A DNA stretch of 26,808 bases, from NCBI GenBank assembly GCA_051655155.1, contig JBOFZL010000068.1, positions 1 to 26,808 of the forward strand. The letters are read 5' to 3'. Under the pieces are notes generated by a model. The model saw nothing but the letters and a program-made list of their open reading frames with translations. It made no database searches and was not told where the DNA came from. The stretch is from JBOFZL01 sp051655155. Its GTDB lineage: Bacteria; Bacillota; Clostridia; Peptostreptococcales; Filifactoraceae. Positions 6,794 through 16,343 of this stretch are shown here, piece by piece. How positions within the stretch are numbered: position 1 is the stretch's first letter; each line of letters begins with the position of its first letter. Made by a program: the position numbers and the translations under genes.

Positions 6794-7168
6794 ATGAAAA
6801 GATTAAATTCAATTTTTGTTTTGATAATTATAGTTCTCATATTTGGCTTTACTGGTTGTGAAAAAGAGCTGAATAAGGCAGAAATTATAGGTAAGTATAA
6901 GTGTGAAACTATAAATGATAAGCCACCTGAAGAAAATGTGGAATGTTATTTGGAGATTATTAATGAAGAAAATTATACTCTTGTTTATAATGGACACGGC
7001 TATGCCATTGATTTGCCCGGAAAATACAGACTAGAGGGAAATAAATTATTTTTAAGTGGTTTTTTTGATGGAAAGGGAAATCCAAAGGAGCAAGAATGTA
7101 AAATAGAGGGTAATACTATCAGGTATAAAGAGCTTCAAACAGATTATAAATATGTGTTCAAGAAGTAA
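6794..7168 (+). CDS. Small lipoprotein of unknown function
   Basis: A 124-residue protein with a short basic start, a hydrophobic stretch (about residues 7-20) and a lipobox ending in FGFTGC, so Cys22 is the expected lipidation site on the outer face of the membrane. The mature part is mainly short charged strands (IIGKYKCE, YLEIINEENYTLVYNG, KYRLEGNKLFLSG), suggesting a small beta-rich domain like those of 'lipocalin-like' secreted proteins; I cannot name a family. It sits 5 bases after the nhaC-like gene and 12 bases before the corA-like gene, so all three are probably one transcript. Confidence 0.75.
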   Translation: MKRLNSIFVLIIIVLIFGFTGCEKELNKAEIIGKYKCETINDKPPEENVECYLEIINEENYTLVYNGHGYAIDLPGKYRLEGNKLFLSGFFDGKGNPKEQECKIEGNTIRYKELQTDYKYVFKK

Positions 7169-7180
7169 AGAGGTGAGAGT

Positions 7181-8089
7181 GTGATTTTTTATGATATAGA
7201 AAGTGGGATGAAACAAGTATTCAAATTACCAACAGAAAATTATATAACAATTGGAAGTTTAAGTGAAGTAGATAAAATATTTGATTATTTAGAATTTGAT
7301 AAAAGATTCATAGATGAGATAGGTAAAAGCGTTATGCCTAAATTAGAATCATTTAATGAAATGGATTATATATATGTTTATGATATAGATGATAACTTAG
7401 AAAAATCAGAAGAGTATTGGATATTTTTAGAGAAAAAAAGAATAACTTTGTTTTGTGAGGATGAAGAAAAATTTAGAGAAAAGTTTCTGGGAGAAATGGA
7501 AGGGAAGAATATAAAGTTTAGTAGAGTATCAAGGGTGTTATGGGGATTTTTAAATCAACTAATGATTGACGATGTAAACTTAGTAAGAAAATTGGAATCA
7601 GATATTGAGGATTTAGAAGAGAGAATTCTATCCAGTAAACCAAAGGCTGTTAACATGGAAATTATTGGGATGAAGAAAAAATTATTATTTCTAAGACATT
7701 ATTATGAGCAGATTTTAGAGGTTGCCTGTGATATTGAAGAAAATGAGAATAATCTTATTCCAGAAGAGGAACTTAAAAGTTTTAAGAATTTAACAGGCAG
7801 ATTGGAAAGAATAACTAAATCAATAATTATGCTTAGAGATTACCTTACTCAAGTAAGGGAGGCTCATCAAGCTGAGGAGGATTTACGGCTTAATGCTACT
7901 ATGGAAATTTTTACAGTTATAACTGCTATTTTCTTTCCTCTTACCCTTTTAACAGGTTGGTATGGTATGAATTTTAAGAATATGCCTGAGCTAAGTTGGA
8001 GATATGGATATTTTGGAGTGTTTATAGCTGGAATATTAATTGTTGTGAGTTTGATTTATTATTTTAAAAAGAAAAACATTCTTAGATAG
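7181..8089 (+). CDS. corA: CorA-type divalent cation transporter
   Basis: A 302-residue member of the CorA family of pentameric Mg2+ (or Co2+/Ni2+) channels. An acidic alpha/beta cytoplasmic domain is followed by long charged helices (VRKLESDIEDLEERILSSKP onward). Two C-terminal membrane helices (about 245-261 and 277-296) come next, with the family signature Gly262-Met263-Asn264 (GWYGMNF) at the end of the first. The short acidic loop NMPELSWRYGY sits between them. The start is GTG at 7181, preceded by AGAGGTGAGAG; the following ATG at 7191 is out of frame. It lies 11 bases before dnaE, so it may be transcribed into it. Confidence 0.9.
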   Translation: MIFYDIESGMKQVFKLPTENYITIGSLSEVDKIFDYLEFDKRFIDEIGKSVMPKLESFNEMDYIYVYDIDDNLEKSEEYWIFLEKKRITLFCEDEEKFREKFLGEMEGKNIKFSRVSRVLWGFLNQLMIDDVNLVRKLESDIEDLEERILSSKPKAVNMEIIGMKKKLLFLRHYYEQILEVACDIEENENNLIPEEELKSFKNLTGRLERITKSIIMLRDYLTQVREAHQAEEDLRLNATMEIFTVITAIFFPLTLLTGWYGMNFKNMPELSWRYGYFGVFIAGILIVVSLIYYFKKKNILR

Positions 8090-8100
8090 GAAGGAAATTT

Positions 8101-11100
8101 ATGGAAAAACCATTTTGTCATTTACATGTGCATACTCCATATAGCTTACTAGATGGATTTGCAAAGATAGATAATATGGTAGATAAAGCTGTTGCAGACA
8201 ATATGACGGCAATAGCTATAACAGACCATGGTTCTATGTTTGGGGTTATAGAATTTTATAAAAAGGCAAAAGAAAAAGGCATAAATCCCATAATAGGTTG
8301 TGAGGTTTATGTATCTCCAAGAACAAGATTTCAGAAAGAAAATATAGATAAGAGAGCAAACCATCTTGTGTTATTAGCGATGAACAATATAGGTTATCAA
8401 AATATTATTAAGTTGGTATCAATCGGATATACTGAAGGTTTCTATTATAAACCAAGGGTAGATATAGAGGTTCTTAGAAAATATTCGGAAGGGATTATAT
8501 GTTTATCTGCTTGTTTGGCAGGTAAGGTTCAACAGGAATTGCTTAATGATAGATATCAGGAAGCTAAGAAAACAGCGCTTGAGTTTAAGGATATATACGG
8601 AGAAGAAAACTTTTATCTGGAAGTACAAGATCATGGAATATTAGATCAGCAAAGGATTAATCCATTTATCAGGAAGTTATCAAAGGAAACAGGTATACCT
8701 ATTGTGGTTACTAATGATGTTCATTATGTTGAAAAAAATGATGATAAGGTACATGATGTCTTAATGTGTATTCAAACTAATAAAACAATATATGATGAAC
8801 ACAAGATGGAGTTTGCTACTTCGGAGTTTTATTTTAAAACGAGAGAAGAGATGTATCAGAGGTTTGAAGGATATGATGATGGACTTCTAAATACCCAAAG
8901 AATTGCTGATAGGTGTGATGTCAGTTTTGACTTTAATACCATACATTTGCCTGAATATAAAGTAGAAAATGGAATGTCTCCAGAGGAATATTTAAGGTTT
9001 TTAGGGGAAAAAGGATTGAAAAAGAGATATGGAGACATAGATCAAAATATAAGAGAACGTTTTGAATATGAATTCTCAGTTATTGTAAATATGGGATATG
9101 TAGAATATTTCCTTATTGTGTGGGATTTTATTAACTACGCAAAGACGAATAATATAATGGTAGGTCCAGGAAGAGGTTCTGCAGCAGGATCTATTATTGC
9201 TTATGTTTTGGAAATTACGGATGTAGACCCATTAGAATATAATCTACTTTTTGAACGTTTTCTTAACCCTGAGAGGATATCAATGCCTGATGTGGATATA
9301 GACTTTTGTTATGAAAGACGTGAAAAGGTAATTGATTATGTTAAAGAGAAATATGGAGAAGATCATGTTGCACAAATAATAACTTTTGGAACTTTAGGCG
9401 CTAAGGCTGCAATCAGGGATGTAGGAAGAGTAATGGCAATTCCGTATTCTGAGGTAGATAAGGTGGCTAAGGAAGTACCATATTCTCTTGGGATGACCAT
9501 TGAAAAAGCTTTAGATACAAATCCTATATTGAGAAAACTATATGAGTCAGATGAAAAGTCAAGAGAGTTGATAGATATGGCAAAAAGTGTAGAGGGGTTG
9601 CCACGTCATGCTTCAACCCATGCTGCCGGTGTTGTTATATCAAAAAAACCTGTTGATGAGTATGTTCCTTTATATATGCATCAAAATTCAGTAACTACTC
9701 AATTTACAATGGGAACGTTAGAAAAGTTAGGTTTATTGAAAATGGATTTTTTAGGACTTAGGACGCTTACCGTAATCCAAGATTGTATAACTATGGTTAA
9801 AGAAAATCATGGAGTTAATATAGATTTACACAATATGAAATATAATGATCCTAAGGTGTTTAAACTTATTTCTCAAGGGAATACATTAGGTGTGTTCCAG
9901 CTGGAAAGTAACGGTATGAGATCATTTATGCAAGAGCTAAAGCCGGAAAATTTTGAGGATATTGTGGCGGGTATTTCTCTTTATAGACCGGGACCAATGG
10001 AATCTATACCAACTTATATTAAGAGTAAGAATAATGCTGAATTGATAACCTACCTTCATCCTAAATTAAAACCTATTTTAAGCGTTACAAGAGGTATAAT
10101 GATATACCAAGAGCAAGTTATGCAGGTGGTTAGAGATTTAGGTGGATATTCATATGCACGGGCTGATCTTGTTAGAAAAGCGATGAGTAAAAAGCAGATG
10201 GATGTTATGGAGATGGAACGAGAGTATTTTGTCTATGGTAAGCAGGATGATTCAGGTAATGTGGAGATAAGTGGTTGTGTAAGAAATGGAGTAGAACCTG
10301 AAATTGCAAATAAAATATATGATAGTATGATAGACTTTGCTAAATATGCTTTCAACAAAAGTCATGCTGCTTGTTATGGAGTTTTGGCTTATGAAACTGC
10401 GTATCTTAAAAGTTATTACCCCTTGGAATTTATGGCTGCCTTAATAACGAGCGTAATGTCAAATAGTAATAAGGTTGTAGAATATGTAAGAGGTTGCGCA
10501 GAAATGAAAATTAAGGTATTGGGACCAGATATTAATTTGAGTAGTGATATTTTTTCGGTAGAAGATAGTGCTATAAGATTTGGCTTAGTAGCAGTTAAAG
10601 GGATAGGAGTTGAAGCAGTACGTTCTATTGAAAGAGAACGTAAAGAGAATGGATTATTTTTAGGGTTAAGAGATTTTATAAATAGAATGATTAATAAAGA
10701 TATTAACAAAAAGCTTATTGAAAATCTTATTAAAGCAGGTGCATTTGATACATTAGAACCTATACGAGCATCGCTTTTAGCAAGTTATGAAATAATCTTA
10801 GATGGAGAAAATTCAAATCGTAAAAATAATATAGAAGGGCAACTTAGTTTTTTTAAAGAGATGGAGAGTGAAAAGCCGTCAAAATATGAATTAATTAAAG
10901 TTAATGAGTTTTCAAAAAAAGAGAAACTCATGCTTGAAAAGGAAGTGGTAGGTCTTTATATAAGTGGACATCCGTTAGAGGATTACGGTGATATTATAAG
11001 TAAAAAAACAACTGTAAATACAGGAGTTTTACTTGAAAAAAAAGAAAATTATGAAGAGTGCCAAGGTGATGATAATATGAAGGTGATTATAGGTGGAATA

Positions 11101-11556
11101 GTTGCTAGTAAAACCACTAAAATCACCAAACGCAATGAAATGATGGGGATAATAGAGTTGGAAGATCTATATGGTTCTATTGAGGTCATTGTTTTTCCAA
11201 AACTAATGGAAAATACCATGAGTTTACTTCAAGAGGATCAAATTTTAATTATTGAAGGAAGATTGTCTTTAAAAGAAGATGAAAAAGTCAAGATATTAGC
11301 AGAGAAAATAAGTGAGTTAGCAGTAGAAGATAGTAAAAAACTTTATTTAAGAATACCAACTAAGGATGACAAAGAACTACTTAAAGCCATAGAGCAGATA
11401 ATAAAAAAATATCCTGGTGATACGGATGTAATTTTCTTTGCGGCAGATAAAAGAGAAAGTTTCATCTCATCAATTTATAATAAAGTTAAATTTAATATGA
11501 ATTTTAAGTCTGAGATATTAACTATTATTGAAGAAGAAAATGTAAAATTTCAATAA
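8101..11556 (+). CDS. dnaE: DNA polymerase III subunit alpha
   Basis: A 1151-residue C-family replicative polymerase. The PHP domain starts at His7-Leu-His9-Val-His11 (HLHVHTPYSLLDG) and continues with AITDHGSM and NDVHYVE. The polymerase active site carries Asp399 and Asp401 in PDVDIDF and Asp549 in LLKMDFLGLRTL. The helix-hairpin-helix region includes VKGIGVEAVRSIERE, and the OB domain includes VIIGGIVASKTTKITKRNEM followed by GIIELEDLYGSIEVIVFP. The length and the lack of an internal 3'-5' exonuclease identify DnaE rather than PolC. It is preceded by AGGAAGG and followed after 86 bases by pfkA, as in many Firmicutes. Confidence 0.97.
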   Translation: MEKPFCHLHVHTPYSLLDGFAKIDNMVDKAVADNMTAIAITDHGSMFGVIEFYKKAKEKGINPIIGCEVYVSPRTRFQKENIDKRANHLVLLAMNNIGYQNIIKLVSIGYTEGFYYKPRVDIEVLRKYSEGIICLSACLAGKVQQELLNDRYQEAKKTALEFKDIYGEENFYLEVQDHGILDQQRINPFIRKLSKETGIPIVVTNDVHYVEKNDDKVHDVLMCIQTNKTIYDEHKMEFATSEFYFKTREEMYQRFEGYDDGLLNTQRIADRCDVSFDFNTIHLPEYKVENGMSPEEYLRFLGEKGLKKRYGDIDQNIRERFEYEFSVIVNMGYVEYFLIVWDFINYAKTNNIMVGPGRGSAAGSIIAYVLEITDVDPLEYNLLFERFLNPERISMPDVDIDFCYERREKVIDYVKEKYGEDHVAQIITFGTLGAKAAIRDVGRVMAIPYSEVDKVAKEVPYSLGMTIEKALDTNPILRKLYESDEKSRELIDMAKSVEGLPRHASTHAAGVVISKKPVDEYVPLYMHQNSVTTQFTMGTLEKLGLLKMDFLGLRTLTVIQDCITMVKENHGVNIDLHNMKYNDPKVFKLISQGNTLGVFQLESNGMRSFMQELKPENFEDIVAGISLYRPGPMESIPTYIKSKNNAELITYLHPKLKPILSVTRGIMIYQEQVMQVVRDLGGYSYARADLVRKAMSKKQMDVMEMEREYFVYGKQDDSGNVEISGCVRNGVEPEIANKIYDSMIDFAKYAFNKSHAACYGVLAYETAYLKSYYPLEFMAALITSVMSNSNKVVEYVRGCAEMKIKVLGPDINLSSDIFSVEDSAIRFGLVAVKGIGVEAVRSIERERKENGLFLGLRDFINRMINKDINKKLIENLIKAGAFDTLEPIRASLLASYEIILDGENSNRKNNIEGQLSFFKEMESEKPSKYELIKVNEFSKKEKLMLEKEVVGLYISGHPLEDYGDIISKKTTVNTGVLLEKKENYEECQGDDNMKVIIGGIVASKTTKITKRNEMMGIIELEDLYGSIEVIVFPKLMENTMSLLQEDQILIIEGRLSLKEDEKVKILAEKISELAVEDSKKLYLRIPTKDDKELLKAIEQIIKKYPGDTDVIFFAADKRESFISSIYNKVKFNMNFKSEILTIIEEENVKFQ

Positions 11557-11642
11557 AAATATTATACAACTTTAGATAAGTATGATAAAATTATTGTCGG
11601 GATTAAAATTAACACAGGGGCAAAAATGTCCAAGGAGGAAGA

Positions 11643-12602
11643 ATGAAAAGAATAGCTGTTTTGACAAGTGGAGGAGATGCACCTGGGATGAATGCTGCTA
11701 TTAGGGCAGTGGTAAGATGTGCTATATATAATGGACTAGAAGTATATGGAGTTGAAAGAGGATATAAGGGTTTAATCGATGGAAACTTATTTGAAATGAA
11801 AGTATCTTCTGTAGGGGATATAATTCATCGAGGAGGAACAATTTTAAAGTCTGCAAGATGTAGTGAGTTTTTAACAGAAGAAGGCAGAGCAAAAGCGATA
11901 AATGTTTTGAAAGTGTTTAAAATAGATGGTCTAGTTGTTATTGGTGGAGATGGAAGTTTTAGAGGGGCACAAAAGTTATCTAAACTAGGGGTTCCTACCA
12001 TAGGAATACCAGGAACAATAGATAACGATTTAGCTTATACTGATTATACAATAGGTTTTGATACTGCCGTTAATACTGCTATTGATGCAATAAGCAAGTT
12101 GAGAGATACAAGTTCTTCTCATGAAAGGATAAGTTTAGTGCAGGTTATGGGTAGAAATTGTGGAGATATTGCGCTTTATGCTGGACTTTCAGGAGGGGCA
12201 GAGGCTGCTTTAGTACCTGAAGTACCCTTTGATATAGAAAATATTTCTAGAAAAATTATTGAAGGGACGAAAAGGGGGAAAACACAGAGTATAATAGTTG
12301 TAGCAGAGGGGATAGGACATATTGATACAATTTCAAATAGAATAATTGAACTTACAGGTCAGGAGGTTAGAAGTACAATCTTAGGTCATATTCAACGGGG
12401 TGGAAGCCCAAGTGGTACAGATAGGATTTTAGCTAGTACATTTGGAGCAAAGTCTGTAGAGCTTCTTTTAGAGGGTAAGTCATCTAGGGTGATTGGTATT
12501 AGGGGCAATGAGATTATAGATTTAGATATTGATGAAGCGTTAGGTATGGAATCAAAGTTTAATAAAGAGATGTATAAGTTAATAGATATACTATCAATAT
12601 AG
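11643..12602 (+). CDS. pfkA: ATP-dependent 6-phosphofructokinase
   Basis: A 319-residue PfkA, the committed step of glycolysis (fructose-6-phosphate + ATP to fructose-1,6-bisphosphate). Motifs: SGGDAPGMNAAIR at about 9-21, GGDGS at 101-105 with Gly104 (the ATP-type residue rather than the Asp of PPi enzymes), IPGTIDNDL with catalytic Asp127, MGRNCGDIAL, and ILGHIQRGGSPSGTDR near 240. AAGGAGGAAG precedes the ATG. The gap after dnaE has no obvious terminator. pyk follows 9 bases after its stop, so the two glycolytic genes form an operon. Confidence 0.97.
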   Translation: MKRIAVLTSGGDAPGMNAAIRAVVRCAIYNGLEVYGVERGYKGLIDGNLFEMKVSSVGDIIHRGGTILKSARCSEFLTEEGRAKAINVLKVFKIDGLVVIGGDGSFRGAQKLSKLGVPTIGIPGTIDNDLAYTDYTIGFDTAVNTAIDAISKLRDTSSSHERISLVQVMGRNCGDIALYAGLSGGAEAALVPEVPFDIENISRKIIEGTKRGKTQSIIVVAEGIGHIDTISNRIIELTGQEVRSTILGHIQRGGSPSGTDRILASTFGAKSVELLLEGKSSRVIGIRGNEIIDLDIDEALGMESKFNKEMYKLIDILSI

Positions 12603-12611
12603 GAGGGAATT

Positions 12612-14360
12612 ATGGATAAGAAAACAAAAATTGTATGTACAATAGGTCCTGCAAGTGAAAGTGTGGAAGTGTTAAAAGAGCTTATTGATAATGGTATGAA
12701 TGTAGCAAGGCTTAATTTTTCTCATGGAAGTCATGAAGAACATAAGGTGAGAATAGACTCAATAAAAGAAGCTCGAATAATTAAAAATCAGCCTATAGCT
12801 CTACTTTTAGATACAAAGGGTCCGGAAATCAGAACAGGTCTTTTTGATCAGCCGGAAGTTAAGTTGGAAGAGGGTCAAAAGTTTATAATTACTATGGAGG
12901 ATATAGTAGGCAATAATGAAAGATGTACAGTTTCCTATAAGGAATTGAAAGATGATGTTAGTGCAGGGAATACTATTCTTATAGATGATGGACTAATTGA
13001 GCTAAGGGTTTTGGAAGTTATAGAAAATGAGATAATTACAAGAGTAGAAAACACAGGTATTGTTAAGAACAATAAGGGGGTTAATGTACCAAATGTAAAA
13101 ATAAATCTTCCGGCTGTTACAGATAAGGATAGAGCTGATATAATTTTTGGTATAGAAAATGATATTGATTTTATTGCGGCTTCATTTGTAAGAAAAGCTT
13201 CAGATGTTCTAGAGGTAAGAAAGGTGCTTGAGGAAAATAATGCTGAGCATATTCAAATAATAGCAAAGATAGAAAATCAAGAAGGTGTAGACAATATTGA
13301 TGAAATATTAAAGGTAGCAGATGGAATCATGGTTGCAAGAGGAGATTTAGGGGTAGAAATACCGACAGAAGAGATTCCTATCGTCCAAAAGCTCCTAATA
13401 AAAAAATGCAATGAACTTTCAAAGCCTGTTATAACAGCGACTCAAATGCTTGACTCTATGATAAGGAATCCAAGACCTACAAGGGCTGAAGTTACAGATG
13501 TGGCCAATGCTATATATGATGGTACTGATGCTATAATGCTTTCAGGAGAAACAGCTGCAGGAAAGTATCCGATTGAATCAGTAATTACTATGAGTAATAT
13601 TGCAAAAAGAACAGAAGAAGAATTAGACTATAGTGCTATTTTAAGATCCAAAGTTGAATTAAGGACGGTTAATATTACAAATGCAATCAGTCATGCTACA
13701 TGTACCACAGCGGTAGATGTAGGAGCTAAGGCCATTATAACTTCAACATCTTCTGGATATACAGCGAGGATGGTTTCAAGTTATAGGCCTAAAGCTCCTA
13801 TCATAGCATCAGTAAGTAGCGAAAGAGTTATGAGACAGATGAGTTTAATTTGGTCAGTTAAATCTTTATTAACACCAGTAGTAAATAATACAGATGATTT
13901 AATAGAGGTGGCTGTTAGTAATTCTATAAAGGAAGAACTTATTAAATCTGGCGATATAGTTGTAATAACAGCGGGAGTGCCTGTAGGAAAGACTGGAACT
14001 ACAAATTTAATTAAAGTTCATATGGTTACAGATGTAGTGGCAAGAGGAATAGGTATTGGAAATAAATCAATATCAGGAAAAGTAAGAATTTGTTCTGAAA
14101 ATCTTATAGACATTGAAGAGGGAGAAATCTTAGTGGCTAAATATACAGGTCCAGAAACCGTGGGATTAATCCAAAAAGCTGCAGCGTTAGTTGTTGAAGA
14201 AGGTGGGCTAACATCTCATGCAGCTATCGTTGGAGTAAGTTTAGGGAAGACAGTGATAGTAGGAGCTTCCGATATTACAACAATGGTAGAAGATGGACAA
14301 TTAATTACGATAGATCCACTAAAAGGTTATATATATTCAGGTATAGTGGGAATGGTATAG
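12612..14360 (+). CDS. pyk: Pyruvate kinase with C-terminal PEP-utilising-like domain
   Basis: A 582-residue enzyme making pyruvate and ATP from PEP and ADP. Motifs: KIVCTIGPASES and ARLNFSHGSHEEH near the N-terminus, LLDTKGPEIRTG, the active-site segment IIAKIENQEGVDNIDEI, MVARGDLGVEIP and ITATQMLDSMIRNPRPTRAE. The last ~110 residues form the extra domain found in Bacillus-type enzymes, with a GGLTSHAAIV motif (Gly531 to Val540) containing His536, homologous to the phosphohistidine domain of PEP synthase. AGGAGGG precedes the ATG. It is followed by a strong terminator, closing the pfkA-pyk operon. Confidence 0.97.
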   Translation: MDKKTKIVCTIGPASESVEVLKELIDNGMNVARLNFSHGSHEEHKVRIDSIKEARIIKNQPIALLLDTKGPEIRTGLFDQPEVKLEEGQKFIITMEDIVGNNERCTVSYKELKDDVSAGNTILIDDGLIELRVLEVIENEIITRVENTGIVKNNKGVNVPNVKINLPAVTDKDRADIIFGIENDIDFIAASFVRKASDVLEVRKVLEENNAEHIQIIAKIENQEGVDNIDEILKVADGIMVARGDLGVEIPTEEIPIVQKLLIKKCNELSKPVITATQMLDSMIRNPRPTRAEVTDVANAIYDGTDAIMLSGETAAGKYPIESVITMSNIAKRTEEELDYSAILRSKVELRTVNITNAISHATCTTAVDVGAKAIITSTSSGYTARMVSSYRPKAPIIASVSSERVMRQMSLIWSVKSLLTPVVNNTDDLIEVAVSNSIKEELIKSGDIVVITAGVPVGKTGTTNLIKVHMVTDVVARGIGIGNKSISGKVRICSENLIDIEEGEILVAKYTGPETVGLIQKAAALVVEEGGLTSHAAIVGVSLGKTVIVGASDITTMVEDGQLITIDPLKGYIYSGIVGMV

Positions 14361-14390
14361 TAGTAAACGATTAAGAAATTAAGTTTATTG

Positions 14391-14441
14391 AAAAGTGTAG
14401 ATGTTAAGCATAGAATAAGTGCTAAAGCATCTACACTTTTT
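14391..14441 (+). terminator. Rho-independent terminator after pyk
   Basis: A perfect 13-bp stem (14391-14403 with 14428-14440) with an AGCA/TGCT mini-stem in the loop, ending in a T-run. It is 30 bases past the pyk stop. Confidence 0.88.
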
Positions 14442-14566
14442 ATATTTTAATAGAGGGTGGAGGCTAAAAACTAGAGAAGAAGCTAAATATTTAAACTGTT
14501 GCATTTGATTTGTCAAATTAAGAAAATTCTTTTATAGATAAATAGGATGCTTATAAAATGGATGGG

Positions 14567-14595
14567 TTGACTATATGGGGATAGTAGGATATTAT
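14567..14595 (+). promoter_or_regulatory. Probable promoter of the 14661 lipoprotein gene
   Basis: TTGACT (14567-14572), a 17-base spacer and TATTAT (14590-14595). A second TATAAT at 14598-14603 lies just downstream without a well-spaced -35. Confidence 0.55.
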
Positions 14596-14660
14596 AGTAT
14601 AATACATAATAAAAATACAGATATAAAATTTTAAAATTAAAAATTAGGGAGGGGAAAACT

Positions 14661-15521
14661 ATGAAAAAGATAATAGTTTTAATATTAATGGGTATCGTAC
14701 TTATAACTGGTTGCCAGCAAAGTACGGTGGATAGCAAATCGGAAAATAAAGTGAATGAATCAAAAGAGGTAGAGTTTAATGACATACCTTATAGCAAAAT
14801 GCTAGATAGTATGGTAGGAACAATAAATGAAAAGGCAAAAGTAATATTAGACGATAAAAAATTAAATTATGATGAGTATGAGAAGTTAGTATTTGCAGGG
14901 AGAACATACATTGTAAAAGGAACAAGGCATGAAATTTCAATAGAAGATTACAAAGAAAAATATCCCAACGCACCAATACCGGAAGCAATAGGGGAATATA
15001 AAATAAAAACTATAGTAGTAGGTAGCACATTATCATCACCATATTTTTCTATAGCTAATGAGGAAGAAAAAGCTCAAATAATGAGTGAGGGGATAGATAA
15101 AGAAAAATATAAAATCCAACAAACAGCAGCTCCTATAATGGAATTACTTTATGAAAAAGGAGAAAGTGGATTATCTGTAACTATACAAGACACTAATTTG
15201 TTAAAGTTATGTACAAACGAAGAATTAAATAGTATATACTCTTTCATGGCAATACATGAGGTTACAACTTCTGATACAAAAGAAAGTAAGGAAGATAAGA
15301 ATTTAAGAGCTTATTATAGCGAAGAAAATAAAAAATATAAGGGTGTTGCTATTTATCAAGAGGAGAATAGTAATATTGTAACTAAGATTGCTGTTGGAAA
15401 ATTAGATAAAATTGATGCTTATGGTGTTGGCTATGAGGCAATAGCAGTGGATGAAAGTGATGAAATAAGTCCAATATTTATGGAAGTGGTAAAGGTAATT
15501 AAGGATGTAAAATTACCATAG
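14661..15521 (+). CDS. Lipoprotein of unknown function
   Basis: A 286-residue protein with a lipoprotein signal (basic MKK, hydrophobic core, lipobox LITGC, lipidation at Cys18), then a Ser/Lys/Glu-rich tether and a mature domain of about 250 residues. The segment LVFAGRTYIVKGTRHEISIE and the closing IDAYGVGYEAIAVDESDE look like folded beta-rich parts, but I do not recognise the family. There is no metal or catalytic motif I can defend. It has its own promoter and a GGGAGGGGA ribosome binding site, with a convergent operon on the far side, so it is monocistronic and context gives no function. Confidence 0.8.
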   Translation: MKKIIVLILMGIVLITGCQQSTVDSKSENKVNESKEVEFNDIPYSKMLDSMVGTINEKAKVILDDKKLNYDEYEKLVFAGRTYIVKGTRHEISIEDYKEKYPNAPIPEAIGEYKIKTIVVGSTLSSPYFSIANEEEKAQIMSEGIDKEKYKIQQTAAPIMELLYEKGESGLSVTIQDTNLLKLCTNEELNSIYSFMAIHEVTTSDTKESKEDKNLRAYYSEENKKYKGVAIYQEENSNIVTKIAVGKLDKIDAYGVGYEAIAVDESDEISPIFMEVVKVIKDVKLP

Positions 15522-15563
15522 TATCAGGTGGAAATAGAAGTGTTTATTAGAAGATTACTTATG

Positions 15564-15613
15564 GATAAAAATAAGGTGTTACAATCTAATTTCTTAGATT
15601 TGTAACACCTTAT
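15564..15613 (-). terminator. Terminator of the minus-strand ccdA operon
   Basis: A long stem: 15571-15583 pairs perfectly with 15601-15613, continued by 15584-15589 with 15594-15599 and one bulged base at 15600, around a 4-base loop. On the minus strand it is followed by a T-rich tract (the complement of about 15564-15572), so it terminates ccdA about 30 bases past its stop. On the plus strand the T-run is missing, though the hairpin may also slow transcription from the lipoprotein gene. Confidence 0.8.
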
Positions 15614-15644
15614 CTACTGTAGATTTAATATGTTACATATTTAA

Positions 15645-16343
15645 TTAAACTCCCAGTGAGAAAATATAAAGGCCTGCAAGGATAACTAAAACTCCAAATA
15701 CATACTTCAAAATAATACCTTTTTTCTGGTTGTCAGGATTTTGAAGAATTTGGTTTACAGTGGACATAGATAATCCTGCAAGTATTATTAAAACACCATG
15801 ACCAAAGCTATAAAATATTAGCATCATTGTCCCGTAAAATATACTTCCATTGGTTGCTACAAAGCCTAAGATTGCCGCTAATACAGGTGTTGCACAAGGG
15901 GTGCTGACTACGCCTCCAAACATTCCAAGAAAGAAGATACCTATTAAACCTTTTTTGTTATCCTTATGATTAATTGCACAAGTATCGTGGCGTTTTCCAA
16001 GTGTCAATACACCTAGCAAATTAAGTCCACTAACCAATAGTATTATAGATATTAGTATATAGATATATTTAGTATAAGATGCTAACAATTGACCTAGTAT
16101 GGCTGTGGTTATTCCCATTATTACAAAGGTTATGGTAAGACCAATTACAAAGGTTAATGAGTATAAGAGACCTCTTTTTTTATCTTGCACATCAGAATTT
16201 CCAATGTAGCCAATTACTAAAGGTAAAGTACTTAGTATACAGGGACTAAAAGAGGACAATAAACCAGCTATGAAGGCTAATGGTAATGCCATTGATAGAT
16301 TATTGGTCATAAACTCTAAAAAACTTCCCATTATATCCATCAT
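15645..16343 (-). CDS. ccdA: CcdA/DsbD-type membrane thiol electron carrier
   Basis: A 232-residue protein with six predicted membrane helices, the size of CcdA. The paired redox cysteines of the family lie in SFSPCILSTLP (first helix) and GVVSTPCATPVLA (fourth helix), each beside prolines. These proteins pass reducing equivalents from cytoplasmic thioredoxin through the membrane to thiol proteins outside. Its ATG overlaps the stop of the thioredoxin-like gene by 4 bases (ATGA), so the two are translationally coupled, and the partner is almost certainly the natural acceptor. A loop contains RHDTCAINHKDNKK, with one extra Cys near two His. No cytochrome c gene is present here, so a role in general disulfide reduction is more likely than in haem maturation. 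Confidence 0.92.
   Translation of the reverse strand: MMDIMGSFLEFMTNNLSMALPLAFIAGLLSSFSPCILSTLPLVIGYIGNSDVQDKKRGLLYSLTFVIGLTITFVIMGITTAILGQLLASYTKYIYILISIILLVSGLNLLGVLTLGKRHDTCAINHKDNKKGLIGIFFLGMFGGVVSTPCATPVLAAILGFVATNGSIFYGTMMLIFYSFGHGVLIILAGLSMSTVNQILQNPDNQKKGIILKYVFGVLVILAGLYIFSLGV

Larger units (their letters stand above)
14361..14660. other. Intergenic region between pyk and the lipoprotein gene
   Basis: About 300 bases without a gene. It contains the pyk terminator (14391-14441) and the promoter at 14567-14595. I see nothing else in the AT-rich remainder. Confidence 0.6.
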
